A stretch of 64,000 nt of DNA from UBA2336 sp964419145 (GTDB lineage Bacteria > Bacteroidota > Bacteroidia > Cytophagales > Cyclobacteriaceae): contig CAYQOM010000008.1 in the NCBI GenBank assembly GCA_964419145.1, positions 1 to 64,000 of the forward strand, written 5' to 3'. The translations under genes were made by a program, and so were the position numbers. Positions 34,165 to 42,766 of the stretch are shown piece after piece; within the stretch, counting starts at the first letter, position 1, and every line of letters begins with the position of its first letter. The notes under the pieces were generated by a model. It was given only the letters and a program-made list of their open reading frames with translations, made no database searches and had not been told where the DNA came from.

Positions 34165-36291
34165 ATGAATGACCCCGTAGCTGTTCGCGATCAGGTTTTA
34201 AACCGTATTGATGAAAGTCGTTACATTAGTCGTGACTTGAGCTGGATTCAATTCAACTACCGTGTGCTCGATCAGGCCAAGCACGTTAACCGCAGTATTT
34301 TCGATCGGTTGAAGTTTTTGGCGATTACTGCCTCCAACCTGGATGAGTTCTGTACCATACGGCTCGGTAGTTTGTACAATTACCTCGACTATGGAAAGGA
34401 ACGTTTTGATTACAGCGGGTTGCGTGAAGAACCGTTCCGAAAATTATTGCTTAATGCGATCCGGAATTTTGTTCAGGATCAGCACGAGTACTTTATCTAC
34501 AAACTAAAACCCCTGTTTAAAGACAACGGGTTTTTGATCTGCCCGTACGAAGAATTATCGGAAGAGCACACCCGCCTGGTAAACGATTACTTCCATCACA
34601 CCATCTTCCCGATGCTCACACCAATGGCGTTTGATACCTATCACACGTTTCCGGTGTTAAAGAACAATCGGTTGTTGTTTGGTGTAGTAACAAAAGTTAT
34701 TGGCGATAGCCAGAATCAAAATCGGGTATCCTTTATTCAGGTGCCGAGTAACATTCCACGTTTTTTTGAATTAAAAGGCGATGACGCGGTACGGTTTGTT
34801 CCAATAGAGGAAATCATCCGGTATAACATCCAGCATCTTTTCAGAAATGTCGATATACAAAGTATTAACCTGTTTCGGATAAACCGGAATGGTGATTTTA
34901 CGCTGGATGAAAGCGATGACATTGAATCAAACTTTTTGGAGGACTTGAAGCAAAAGCTGAAGAGCCGAAGAAGTGGCCGGGTAGTGCGCATGGAAGTTCA
35001 TGGTCAGGTTGATCCGTGGATGATGCGCCTGTTGAAAATTCAGTGGGATATTGATGATAACAACATTTTCAGTATACCAAGTAAAAGCTTGCTGGATTTG
35101 GGAGGACTCACTCAGGTAATCGGCCATACCGAATTTAAGGGCAGACGTACCCAGCATCCGGGGCCCATACGTCCCCTGAACTTCCCGGATGAAGAAAATC
35201 AGGAATTATTTGAGATTTTAAAGGAACGCGACATTCTTTTACATCATCCGTACAATTCAATGGAGCCCGTATTGGAGTTGCTCGAACGTGCAGCAGACGA
35301 TCCGTACGTGTTGTCTATTAAGATTACGATCTATCGCGTTTCTCGTGAATCACGTGTTACACGTGCATTATTGCGGGCTGCTGAGAATGGCAAACACGTA
35401 GCCGTGTTATTTGAAGTGAAGGCCCGGTTTGATGAAGAGAACAACATGCGTGAAGCCCAGCGTTTGCAAAAGGCTGGATGCTTTGTGATTTATGGAGTCA
35501 GCAGTTTGAAGACACACACTAAGCTGATGCTCATTGTTCGTAAAGAGCCCGATGAAAAAGTGTATCGGTATGTTCACCTATCCAGTGGTAACTATAACGA
35601 GTCAACTTCACGTCTTTACACCGATATCGGATTACTAACCACCAAGGAGATTTACGCCAACGATGTATCGGAGTTTTTTAATGTAATTACGGGGCATTCG
35701 TACCCCACCACGTATCGAAACCTGATTACATCGCCTCGCGACATGCGCATTCAGTTGTGTAACCTGGTTAGGCGAGAGGCAGAAAATGCTAAACAAGGCT
35801 TGCCTTCCGGCATTGTTATAAAAATAAATTCGCTGCAGGATAAGGAATTTATTGATGAGCTGTACGCGGCTTCGCAAGCTGGCGTTCCAATACGATTGGT
35901 CGTTCGAGGCATGTGCTGCCTACGTCCCGGTCGGCAAGGATTAAGTGAAAATATTCAGGTGATCTCCATTGTTGGCGAGTACCTGGAGCACTCTCGTATA
36001 TATTATTTTCATAATGAAGGCGATCCGAAAGTGTACATCGGCAGCGCGGATGCCATGGTGCGAAGCTTTGATCGCAGAATTGAATCCTTGTTTATGCTGG
36101 ATGAGGCTATTCTGAAAAAGCAAGCCATGAATATTTTGCGTTTCAACCTGAAGGATAATGTGAACACGTACATCATGCAGGAAGACGGAACGTATACATT
36201 AAAGCAATTGAATGATGAACCTCCCTTTAATGTGCATAAGGAATTCTATACGGTTTCCAAGGAGATGGTCAAGGATATTCAGTTGTTCTAA
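34165..36291 (+). CDS. ppk1: Polyphosphate kinase 1
   Basis: A 708-residue PPK1, which reversibly polymerises ATP gamma-phosphate into polyphosphate. It has the N-terminal domain (RDLSWIQFNYRVLDQA, ASNLDEFCTIRLGSL), the middle HPYNSMEPVLELLERAADDP, and the phospholipase-D-like C-terminal catalytic domains. The autophosphorylated His is in SSLKTHTKLMLIVRKE. VHLSSGNYNESTSRLYTDIG and the second-domain IYIGSADAM-type motif (KVYIGSADAMVRSFDRR) are intact. It lies 68 bases after gyrB and converges with the exopolyphosphatase gene, overlapping by four bases. Confidence 0.96.
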   Translation: MNDPVAVRDQVLNRIDESRYISRDLSWIQFNYRVLDQAKHVNRSIFDRLKFLAITASNLDEFCTIRLGSLYNYLDYGKERFDYSGLREEPFRKLLLNAIRNFVQDQHEYFIYKLKPLFKDNGFLICPYEELSEEHTRLVNDYFHHTIFPMLTPMAFDTYHTFPVLKNNRLLFGVVTKVIGDSQNQNRVSFIQVPSNIPRFFELKGDDAVRFVPIEEIIRYNIQHLFRNVDIQSINLFRINRNGDFTLDESDDIESNFLEDLKQKLKSRRSGRVVRMEVHGQVDPWMMRLLKIQWDIDDNNIFSIPSKSLLDLGGLTQVIGHTEFKGRRTQHPGPIRPLNFPDEENQELFEILKERDILLHHPYNSMEPVLELLERAADDPYVLSIKITIYRVSRESRVTRALLRAAENGKHVAVLFEVKARFDEENNMREAQRLQKAGCFVIYGVSSLKTHTKLMLIVRKEPDEKVYRYVHLSSGNYNESTSRLYTDIGLLTTKEIYANDVSEFFNVITGHSYPTTYRNLITSPRDMRIQLCNLVRREAENAKQGLPSGIVIKINSLQDKEFIDELYAASQAGVPIRLVVRGMCCLRPGRQGLSENIQVISIVGEYLEHSRIYYFHNEGDPKVYIGSADAMVRSFDRRIESLFMLDEAILKKQAMNILRFNLKDNVNTYIMQEDGTYTLKQLNDEPPFNVHKEFYTVSKEMVKDIQLF

Positions 36292-37226
36292 AACTTAATT
36301 ACCTTTCTTCCTTTTGATTGGTCCTCAATGTTGGCAAACTCGATTTTCTTTTGGCTCGAGTTCTTCCGAAACAGGTGAAGCATGATACCATCTTTTAATC
36401 CTACTTCAGGCACTTGAATGTATTTGGCATTCGCCCAATCCATTACTTTAATGTAGATGCTGCTGGCCGGCACAATTACGTCTGCGCGGTCGGGGTTCAT
36501 TTGCAGTTTATAGATACGCTCTTCAAGGGTGTGTTTTTCAACCATCTCCTTGATCTCGCGTACGCGCTTCAACGACATTAGTCGGTGTGGTTTGAGTTGA
36601 GCGAGGTCAAAAATTTTGCTGATGTTACCACCTGTTCCAATGGCTGTTACCTTGCCGTAATCAGACCGTACATTCTGCTTCACCCATTTCTCCATATCTT
36701 CCCACATGGCCGGTGAATCGTGTTTTTCCAGTATACGCACCGAGCCTATTTTGAACGAACGGGTTTTTACTTTTTTACCGTGTACATAAATATTCAACTC
36801 GGTACTACCACCTCCTACATCAATGTGCAGATACGTAGCATCGCTCAGGTAGGAGATGATGGCCTGGTTGATGTACTCAGCCTCCTGCTTTCCATCTATG
36901 ATGTTAATATCCAACCCGATTTCTTCCTTAACCTGCTTTGCCAGCTCGGCTCCGTTCTCTGATTCGCGCATGGCCGAAGTGGCACAGGCCATGTAGTCGT
37001 CAACCTCATACAACTCAATCAGACTTTTAAATACCTGCATCAGCTTTTTAAACTTGTCTATACTCTTTTGACTGATGCGGTTCATGGTGAATACATCGTG
37101 CCCCAGACGAAGTGGAAAACGGACGTATTCCATTTTTTTGAAGATGACGCGTTCGGGAGAGTTGAGAACTGAAGAGACCTGGAAGCGGATGGCGTTGGAG
37201 CCAATATCAACTGCGGCTAATTTCAT
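36288..37226 (-). CDS. ppx: Exopolyphosphatase / Ppx-GppA phosphatase
   Basis: A 312-residue protein of the ASKHA Ppx/GppA family, which hydrolyses terminal phosphates of polyphosphate or pppGpp. The start at 37226 (MKLAAVDIGSNAIRFQV) puts the phosphate-1 motif at the N-terminus, as usual; an in-frame upstream ATG (37247) adds seven unlikely residues. The phosphate-2 motif is HIDVGGGSTEL and the adenosine-like loop is TAIGTGGNISKI. It lacks the C-terminal HD domain of long Ppx, so this is the short form. It is tail to tail with ppk1 with overlapping ends, linking synthesis and breakdown of polyphosphate. Confidence 0.92.
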   Translation of the reverse strand: MKLAAVDIGSNAIRFQVSSVLNSPERVIFKKMEYVRFPLRLGHDVFTMNRISQKSIDKFKKLMQVFKSLIELYEVDDYMACATSAMRESENGAELAKQVKEEIGLDINIIDGKQEAEYINQAIISYLSDATYLHIDVGGGSTELNIYVHGKKVKTRSFKIGSVRILEKHDSPAMWEDMEKWVKQNVRSDYGKVTAIGTGGNISKIFDLAQLKPHRLMSLKRVREIKEMVEKHTLEERIYKLQMNPDRADVIVPASSIYIKVMDWANAKYIQVPEVGLKDGIMLHLFRKNSSQKKIEFANIEDQSKGRKVIKF

Positions 37227-37287
37227 GCTGAGGCAAAAATAAGGCATTGCCTTTTCTTTTTAAGCACTTCTTTTTGTTTCTTTGTGG

Positions 37288-37434
37288 CACTTATCCAGAA
37301 AGACCGAGGGACTGGGCCCTATGAAGTCTTAGCATCCTGTTCAGGTTAACGTTATGTTAACCAAACGTTGTGCTAAATCCCATCCTGCTCCGATCACTAT
37401 CGGGTTCAGGTAAAGATAAGTAACCCATCTTACC
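37288..37434 (+). ncRNA. SAM-I (S-box) riboswitch leader of metH
   Basis: The leader before the methionine synthase genes carries the SAM-I core: P1 5' strand CTTATC (37290-37295), the conserved GAGGGACTGG-CC-ATGAAG block (37306-37327), a later GTGCTAAATCC (37370-37380) and P1 3' strand GATAAG (37415-37420). The sequences GAGGGACTGGCCC..ATGAA and GTGCTAATTCC are hallmarks of this class. Just downstream, ATCTTACC (37427-37434) can pair with GGTAAaGAT (37409-37417), which overlaps the P1 3' strand, a plausible competing fold. High SAM is expected to reduce expression of the downstream met genes. Confidence 0.88.
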
Positions 37435-37478
37435 GGGCTCTCTGGATAATGTTGCGATGTATCCAAATGACAGAGCCT

Positions 37479-38486
37479 ATGAAAATTGAAGACATATTAA
37501 AAGAACGTATACTGGTGCTGGATGGTGCCATGGGTACTATGATTCAACGGTATTCACTCGAAGAGCCGGATTTTCGGGGAGAACGTTTCTTGAATCACCC
37601 GCATCCCTTAAAAGGAAACAACGACTTACTTTCCATTACGCGACCCGATGTAATTAAGGAAATTCACAAGAAGTACCTGGAAGCCGGAGCAGATATTATT
37701 GAGACCAATACATTCAGCAGTACCAGTGTGGCCCAGGCCGACTATCACCTGGAGGCATTGGCGTATGAGTTAAATTATCAATCGGCTAAGATTGCCCGTG
37801 AGGTAGCCGATGAATTTACGAAAGCAAATCCTTCGAAGCCTCGTTTTGTAGCTGGTGCCCTTGGCCCGACCAACAAAACTGCATCTATTTCTCCGCAGGT
37901 AAACGATCCAGGGTATCGCGCGATTACGTTCGATCAGCTGGTTGATGCCTACTATGAGCAAACCAAAGGATTGGTAGAAGGGGGATCTGATCTGCTATTG
38001 GTGGAAACCATATTTGACACCCTGAATGCAAAGGCCGCCTTATTCGCTATTCAGAAATATTTTGATGCTGCAGGCAACGTATTACCCATTATGGTATCCG
38101 GAACGATTACCGATGCCAGTGGCAGAACCCTTTCCGGACAAACAACAGAAGCCTTTATGATTTCCATGTCGCATGTTCCGTTGCTGAGCATCGGGTTGAA
38201 CTGTGCGTTGGGAGCCAATCAATTACGACCATACCTGCAGGTGATGGCGCGCGAGTCGGAAACGTTTGTCAGCGCCTATCCAAATGCCGGTTTACCAAAT
38301 GCCTTCGGTCATTACGATCAGACACCCGAAGAGATGGCTGCTCAAATTGAAGAATATTTAAAAGATGGATTGGTGAATATTGTTGGCGGCTGTTGCGGAA
38401 CTACTCCGGATCACATTAAGAAAATAGCGGAGGTAGCGATGAAGTATAAGCCTCGTGTTCTTGATTTAGTTGTCGATAGTAAATAG
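37479..38486 (+). CDS. metH: Methionine synthase, homocysteine-binding domain (MetH N-terminal part)
   Basis: A 335-residue homocysteine S-methyltransferase domain corresponding to the first module of cobalamin-dependent methionine synthase. It begins MKIEDILKERILVLDGAMGT; in-frame ATGs at 37449 and 37467 are alternatives. The zinc-binding Cys are in LNCALGANQLRPYL and GGCCGTTPDHI, both intact. The rest of MetH is encoded separately at 38870, after an intervening small gene. The last residues, VVDSK, are encoded by the repeat sequence of that intervening cassette. The two proteins presumably act in trans or associate. Under the SAM-I riboswitch. Confidence 0.93.
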   Translation: MKIEDILKERILVLDGAMGTMIQRYSLEEPDFRGERFLNHPHPLKGNNDLLSITRPDVIKEIHKKYLEAGADIIETNTFSSTSVAQADYHLEALAYELNYQSAKIAREVADEFTKANPSKPRFVAGALGPTNKTASISPQVNDPGYRAITFDQLVDAYYEQTKGLVEGGSDLLLVETIFDTLNAKAALFAIQKYFDAAGNVLPIMVSGTITDASGRTLSGQTTEAFMISMSHVPLLSIGLNCALGANQLRPYLQVMARESETFVSAYPNAGLPNAFGHYDQTPEEMAAQIEEYLKDGLVNIVGGCCGTTPDHIKKIAEVAMKYKPRVLDLVVDSK

Positions 38487-38903
38487 TCGATAGTATAATC
38501 ATTGATAAACCATAATATGGCGTTCAAATTTGAAAATCTTAAGGTCTGGCAAAGGTCAAATGAACTCTCGGGCGAAATTTCGGAGTTGACTGAAAAGTTT
38601 CCTAAGAAGGAAATGTTTGTGTTGACTTCCCAAATCCAACGCGCATCTGATTCCATTGCTTTAAATATAGCTGAGGGCTCAACTGGCCAGACTAACCCTG
38701 AATTCAGACGATTTTTAGCAATTGCTCTTCGTTCTGCAATTGAGGTGGTTTGTTGTCTCCACCTTGGAAAAAGAAGAAGACTAATTAATGAAAAGGAGTT
38801 TAGCTATTTCTATGATTTTTTGACCGAGATAGTGAAAAGTATTCAGGCACTTCGAAATTCAGTTAAGTAATGAGCTATCGACCATCCACTATGGACTATC
38901 GTC
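38472..38903 (+). mobile_element. Putative insertion cassette with inverted-repeat ends carrying a four-helix-bundle gene
   Basis: A segment of about 430 bp lying between the two halves of metH. The left end has GTCGATAGT twice (38472-38480, 38486-38494). The right end has the inverted near-copies GCTATCGAC (38874-38882) and ACTATCGTC (38895-38903), each 8 of 9 to ACTATCGAC. These repeats supply the last codons of the upstream gene and the first codons of the downstream gene. The only gene inside is the four-helix-bundle protein. No transposase is present, so mobilisation in trans or an ancient insertion is inferred. Confidence 0.6.
38517..38870 (+). CDS. Four-helix-bundle protein (S23/intervening-sequence-protein family)
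   Basis: A 117-residue protein of the four-helix-bundle family originally described from intervening sequences in 23S rRNA genes. The family pattern is clear: FENLKVWQRSNELSGEISEL, LTSQIQRASDSIALNIAEGS, EFRRFLAIALRSAIEV and the final helix EIVKSIQALRNSVK. The ATG at 38517 is preferred to the upstream TTG at 38502. Its stop shares a base with the ATG of the downstream metH gene (TAATG). Function of the family is unknown. It is flanked by inverted repeats and interrupts metH, consistent with a selfish or mobile cassette. Confidence 0.9.
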   Translation: MAFKFENLKVWQRSNELSGEISELTEKFPKKEMFVLTSQIQRASDSIALNIAEGSTGQTNPEFRRFLAIALRSAIEVVCCLHLGKRRRLINEKEFSYFYDFLTEIVKSIQALRNSVK

Positions 38904-41575
38904 TGAAATTAAGCGGACTTGAACCGGTAACGGTAACGCCCGCATCAAACTTTGTTAACATCGGTGAACGCACCAACGTAACCGGCTCGGCAAAATTTCT
39001 AAAGCTGATCAAGGAAGACAAGTTTGATGAAGCATTGGAAGTAGCGCTCGATCAGGTTCGGGGCGGTGCGCAGGTGATTGACGTGAATATGGATGAAGGC
39101 ATGCTCGATTCGCAGGCTGCCATGGTTCGCTTTCTTAACCTGATGGCTGCTGAGCCTGAAATAGCACGCGTGCCGGTGATGATCGATTCCTCCAAGTGGG
39201 AAGTTATTGAAGCCGGGTTGAAATGTTTGCAAGGCAAAGGCATTGTGAATTCAATCAGCATGAAAGCTGGCGAAGAAGAATTTGTTCGTCAGGCGAAACT
39301 GGTGAGGCGTTATGGTGCAGCCGTGGTGGTTATGGCATTCGATGAACAAGGTCAGGCCGATACCTTTGAGCGCAGAATTTCAATTTGCAAACGTGCGTAT
39401 GATATTCTGGTAAACCAGGTTAAGTTTCCGCCACAGGACATCATTTTTGACCCGAATATTTTTCCGGTGGCAACCGGAATTGATGAGCATAAGAATTACG
39501 CCCTCGATTTCTTTCGTGCGGCAAAATGGATTCGAGAGAATCTACCACATGCGCATGTCAGCGGTGGGGTAAGTAACGTGTCGTTTAGCTTTCGCGGAAA
39601 CCAGAAAGTGCGCGAAGCCATGCATGCTGCTTTTCTGTATCACGGTATTCAGCACGGTATGGATATGGGCATCGTAAACCCAACCATGCTGGAAGTGTAT
39701 GATGAGATTGACAAGGAGTTACTGGAGCGCGTTGAAGATGTACTGCTGAACAGGAGAGACGATGCTACCGAGCGTTTGCTGGAGTTCGCGGAAACGGTAA
39801 AGGGATCAGCTAAGAAGAAAGAAGCAGATGACTCCTGGCGGAAGGGTACCGTTGAAGAGCGGATCACCCACGCCTTGGTGAAAGGCATAATCGATTTTAT
39901 CGATCAGGATACGGAAGAAGCAAGGCAGAAATATGCCAAACCGCTTGATGTGATTGAAGGGCCACTCATGGCCGGCATGAATGTGGTGGGTGATTTGTTT
40001 GGCTCTGGAAAAATGTTTTTACCGCAGGTGGTGAAGAGTGCACGCGTCATGAAAAAGGCTGTCGCTTACCTGGAGCCGTTCTTGCAAGAGGAAAAAATAA
40101 AGAGCGGACAAGTAGGTAAACCCGCTGCTAAAATTTTATTAGCCACTGTAAAAGGCGATGTGCATGATATCGGGAAGAACATTGTTGGTGTGGTGTTGGC
40201 CTGTAACAATTATGATGTGGTGGATTTGGGGGTAATGGTGCCCGCGGATAAAATTTTGGAGGCAGCGCGTAGAGAAAAGGTAGACATTATCGGGTTAAGT
40301 GGTCTGATCACGCCTTCATTGGATGAAATGGTATACGTGGCTAAAGAGATGCAGCGCGAGAAGTTCGATCTTCCATTACTGATTGGTGGCGCTACGACCT
40401 CGCGCATTCATACCGCTGTGAAGATTGATCCGGTTTATGACGGACCGGTAGTGTATGTGCTCGATGCTTCACGAAGTGTTCCGGTAGCGAGTGAACTGAT
40501 CAGTGAAACATCACGAAAGAACTTTAAAGCAAAAACCAAAGCGGAATATCAAAAGCTTCGGCAAGATCATGAAAGCCGCAAGGAGTTAAAAAATTATATC
40601 CCGCTCGCGGAGGCGCGTAAAAATAAAACGGCCATCGACTGGAATGCATTCGTTTCGGTTAAACCGACATTTTATGGAAAGAAGGTTTTGTTGAATTATC
40701 CACTGGAAGAATTGCGTCAGTATATCGATTGGACACCTTTCTTTCAGACGTGGATGCTGGCTGGTCGTTTTCCTGGAATTCTGGAAGATGCAGTGGTTGG
40801 GGTAGAGGCGAAAAAGCTTTATGATGATGCACAAAAGATGCTCGATGAAATCATCCGAGAAAAAAGTCTTCAGGCAACTGGCGTGGTGGCATTTTATCGG
40901 GCAAATCGCACAGATCAGGAGGATGTAAAACTATTCAAAGATGATGCTGCCGAGCAACCTTTTGCAACGCTTCATTTTTTGCGACAACAAAATAAGAAGG
41001 CGCAAAACCTGCCTAATTTTTCGTTGGCAGACTTTATTGCTCCTGCCAATTCAGGTAAGCCCGATTACATCGGTATGTTTGCCGTAACCGCAGGCATCGG
41101 ATTGGAGAAGCTGATTGAAAAGTATAAAGCCGCGCACGATGATTATTCTGAAATTATGGCCAAAGCATTAGCCGACCGACTCGCGGAAGCCTTTGCGGAA
41201 CGCCTGCATGAACGGGTGCGGAAAGAATTCTGGGGTTATAGCAAGGATGAAGAGCTGGCCAACGACCAATTGATTGCAGAAAAATATCAAGGCATTCGTC
41301 CGGCACCGGGTTATCCCGCTTGCCCGGATCATACGGAGAAACGAATCATTTTTGAGATACTGGAAGCTGAAAAGGAAGCCGGAATAAAATTGACCGAATC
41401 CTGTGCCATGTATCCAGCCGCTGCAGTAAGCGGGTATTACTTCTCCCATCCTGAATCAAAATATTTCGGACTTGGAAAGATTGAAAAAGATCAGGTTGAG
41501 GAGTACGCTGAACGCAAGGGGATGAAGGTGGAAGAGGTGGAGCGGTGGCTCTCGCCAAACTTATCTTATAACTAA
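38870..41575 (+). CDS. metH: Methionine synthase, folate-, cobalamin- and SAM-binding modules (MetH C-terminal part)
   Basis: A 901-residue protein holding modules 2-4 of cobalamin-dependent methionine synthase. The pterin-binding domain starts near 27 (NFVNIGERTNVTGSAKFLKL). The cobalamin cap domain is near 290-400. The B12 domain has the axial His H432 in DVHDIGKNIVGVVL. The reactivation domain has SCAMYPAAAVSGYYFSHPES near the C-terminus. The first dozen residues (MSYRPSTMDYRLK) derive from the repeat end of the upstream cassette and have no counterpart in MetH; the ATG at 38891 would be a shorter start. The homocysteine domain is the separate gene at 37479. Together they make a complete MetH. 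Confidence 0.95.
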   Translation: MSYRPSTMDYRLKLSGLEPVTVTPASNFVNIGERTNVTGSAKFLKLIKEDKFDEALEVALDQVRGGAQVIDVNMDEGMLDSQAAMVRFLNLMAAEPEIARVPVMIDSSKWEVIEAGLKCLQGKGIVNSISMKAGEEEFVRQAKLVRRYGAAVVVMAFDEQGQADTFERRISICKRAYDILVNQVKFPPQDIIFDPNIFPVATGIDEHKNYALDFFRAAKWIRENLPHAHVSGGVSNVSFSFRGNQKVREAMHAAFLYHGIQHGMDMGIVNPTMLEVYDEIDKELLERVEDVLLNRRDDATERLLEFAETVKGSAKKKEADDSWRKGTVEERITHALVKGIIDFIDQDTEEARQKYAKPLDVIEGPLMAGMNVVGDLFGSGKMFLPQVVKSARVMKKAVAYLEPFLQEEKIKSGQVGKPAAKILLATVKGDVHDIGKNIVGVVLACNNYDVVDLGVMVPADKILEAARREKVDIIGLSGLITPSLDEMVYVAKEMQREKFDLPLLIGGATTSRIHTAVKIDPVYDGPVVYVLDASRSVPVASELISETSRKNFKAKTKAEYQKLRQDHESRKELKNYIPLAEARKNKTAIDWNAFVSVKPTFYGKKVLLNYPLEELRQYIDWTPFFQTWMLAGRFPGILEDAVVGVEAKKLYDDAQKMLDEIIREKSLQATGVVAFYRANRTDQEDVKLFKDDAAEQPFATLHFLRQQNKKAQNLPNFSLADFIAPANSGKPDYIGMFAVTAGIGLEKLIEKYKAAHDDYSEIMAKALADRLAEAFAERLHERVRKEFWGYSKDEELANDQLIAEKYQGIRPAPGYPACPDHTEKRIIFEILEAEKEAGIKLTESCAMYPAAAVSGYYFSHPESKYFGLGKIEKDQVEEYAERKGMKVEEVERWLSPNLSYN

Positions 41576-41681
41576 ACTCAAGTTGAAAGTCTGAAAATGT
41601 ATTACTGGTGTAACGTTAAAAATTTGGTGCCTTAAAGCCTTTAGTGGCCATATTTTTAAATTATTTTATAGAACTAAGAAT

Positions 41682-42638
41682 ATGAAAGTAACTGAACACT
41701 TAGCAAAAGCAAACGGAAAAACGCTGTTCACCATTGAAGTGCTTCCGCCTTTAAAAGGTGAGAACATCCGCTCGTTGTTCGATCACATGGATCCGTTGAT
41801 GGAGTTCAAACCTTGTTTCGTGGATGTAACCTATCATCGTGAAGAATATGTTTATAAAAAGCGTGAGAATGGATTGCTGGAAAAAAAATCTACACGTAAA
41901 CGTCCCGGTACGGTGGCGTTGTGCGCAGCCATTCAAAACCACTATAAAGTGGACACCGTTCCGCATATCATCTGTGGTGGGTTCTCAAAGGATGAAACCG
42001 AAAACGCTTTGATCGACCTGCACTTTCTTGGAATTGAAAATGTATTGGTGTTACAAGGCGATGGTATCAAGAATGAAGGTCGGTTTGTGCCGGAACCTGA
42101 CGGACATAAGTTTGCTTCTGAGCTTTTGCAACAGGTAGCGGATATGAACAAAGGCGTTTACCTGGATGAAGAGTTACTGAACACCACGCCAACAAATTTC
42201 TGCATCGGGGTGGCAGGCTATCCGGAAAAGCATTTTGCAGCGCCCAACCTGAAAACCGATTTGAAGTACTTAAAACTCAAAGTTGATCTGGGGGCCGAAT
42301 ACATCGTGACACAAATGTTTTTCGATAACCAGAAATACTTTGAATTTGTGGCTAAGTGCCGGGAGTTTGGCATTAACGTGCCGATCATTCCCGGTATAAA
42401 ACCCATTACTACAAAAAATCAGGTGAGTGTGCTGCCTACGATCTTTCATATTGATTTGCCGGAAGCCTTGGCAGATGAAGTGGAGAAGTGCAAAGACAAT
42501 GCAGCTGTTCGTCAGGTGGGTGTTGAGTGGGCAGTAAAACAATCGAAGGAATTGATCAAGGCCGGTGTACCCACGCTCCATTTTTATTCCATGGGTAAGT
42601 CTGACCCTATATATAAGATTGCCAAAGAGCTTTTTTAA
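41682..42638 (+). CDS. metF: 5,10-Methylenetetrahydrofolate reductase
   Basis: A 318-residue flavoprotein that reduces 5,10-methylene-THF to 5-methyl-THF, the methyl donor for MetH. Typical features are FTIEVLPPLKGENIRSLFDH near the start, DVTYHR, the folate/FAD stretch VLQGDGI, AGYPEKHFAAPN, GAEYIVTQMFFDNQKYFEFV and the final GVPTLHFYSMGKSDPIYKIA. Length fits bacterial MetF. It follows metH by 106 bases and presumably shares the methionine-pathway transcript under the upstream SAM riboswitch, though a separate promoter in the gap cannot be excluded. Confidence 0.95.
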   Translation: MKVTEHLAKANGKTLFTIEVLPPLKGENIRSLFDHMDPLMEFKPCFVDVTYHREEYVYKKRENGLLEKKSTRKRPGTVALCAAIQNHYKVDTVPHIICGGFSKDETENALIDLHFLGIENVLVLQGDGIKNEGRFVPEPDGHKFASELLQQVADMNKGVYLDEELLNTTPTNFCIGVAGYPEKHFAAPNLKTDLKYLKLKVDLGAEYIVTQMFFDNQKYFEFVAKCREFGINVPIIPGIKPITTKNQVSVLPTIFHIDLPEALADEVEKCKDNAAVRQVGVEWAVKQSKELIKAGVPTLHFYSMGKSDPIYKIAKELF

Positions 42639-42639
42639 G

Positions 42640-42655
42640 CGTCCGCTGGCGGACG
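42640..42655. repeat. Short GC-rich palindromic repeat
   Basis: CGTCCGC-TG-GCGGACG forms a perfect 7-bp stem with a two-base loop immediately after metF. It is flanked by a T run on the left and an A run on the right, so it lacks the U-tract geometry of an intrinsic terminator on the plus strand. It resembles REP-type interspersed palindromes; it may still stall or protect the metF mRNA end. Confidence 0.55.
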
Positions 42656-42766
42656 AAAAAGTTCATAAAGGGACGAGATGGTTTTAAAAACCGGCTCAGT
42701 AGCTTAAAAACAAAGGTAATTTACATGGCACCTTCATTGTAATCTGGGTGAAAACCCAGAACCACC

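Noticed and set aside
38502..38516. TTG start for the four-helix-bundle protein
   Set aside because: The ATG at 38517 gives the family's usual N-terminus (MAFKFENLKVWQ), so the extra five codons are not needed.
42640..42655. Palindrome after metF as an intrinsic terminator
   Set aside because: The run after the stem is A-rich, not T-rich, on the plus strand, and the minus-strand geometry is no better.
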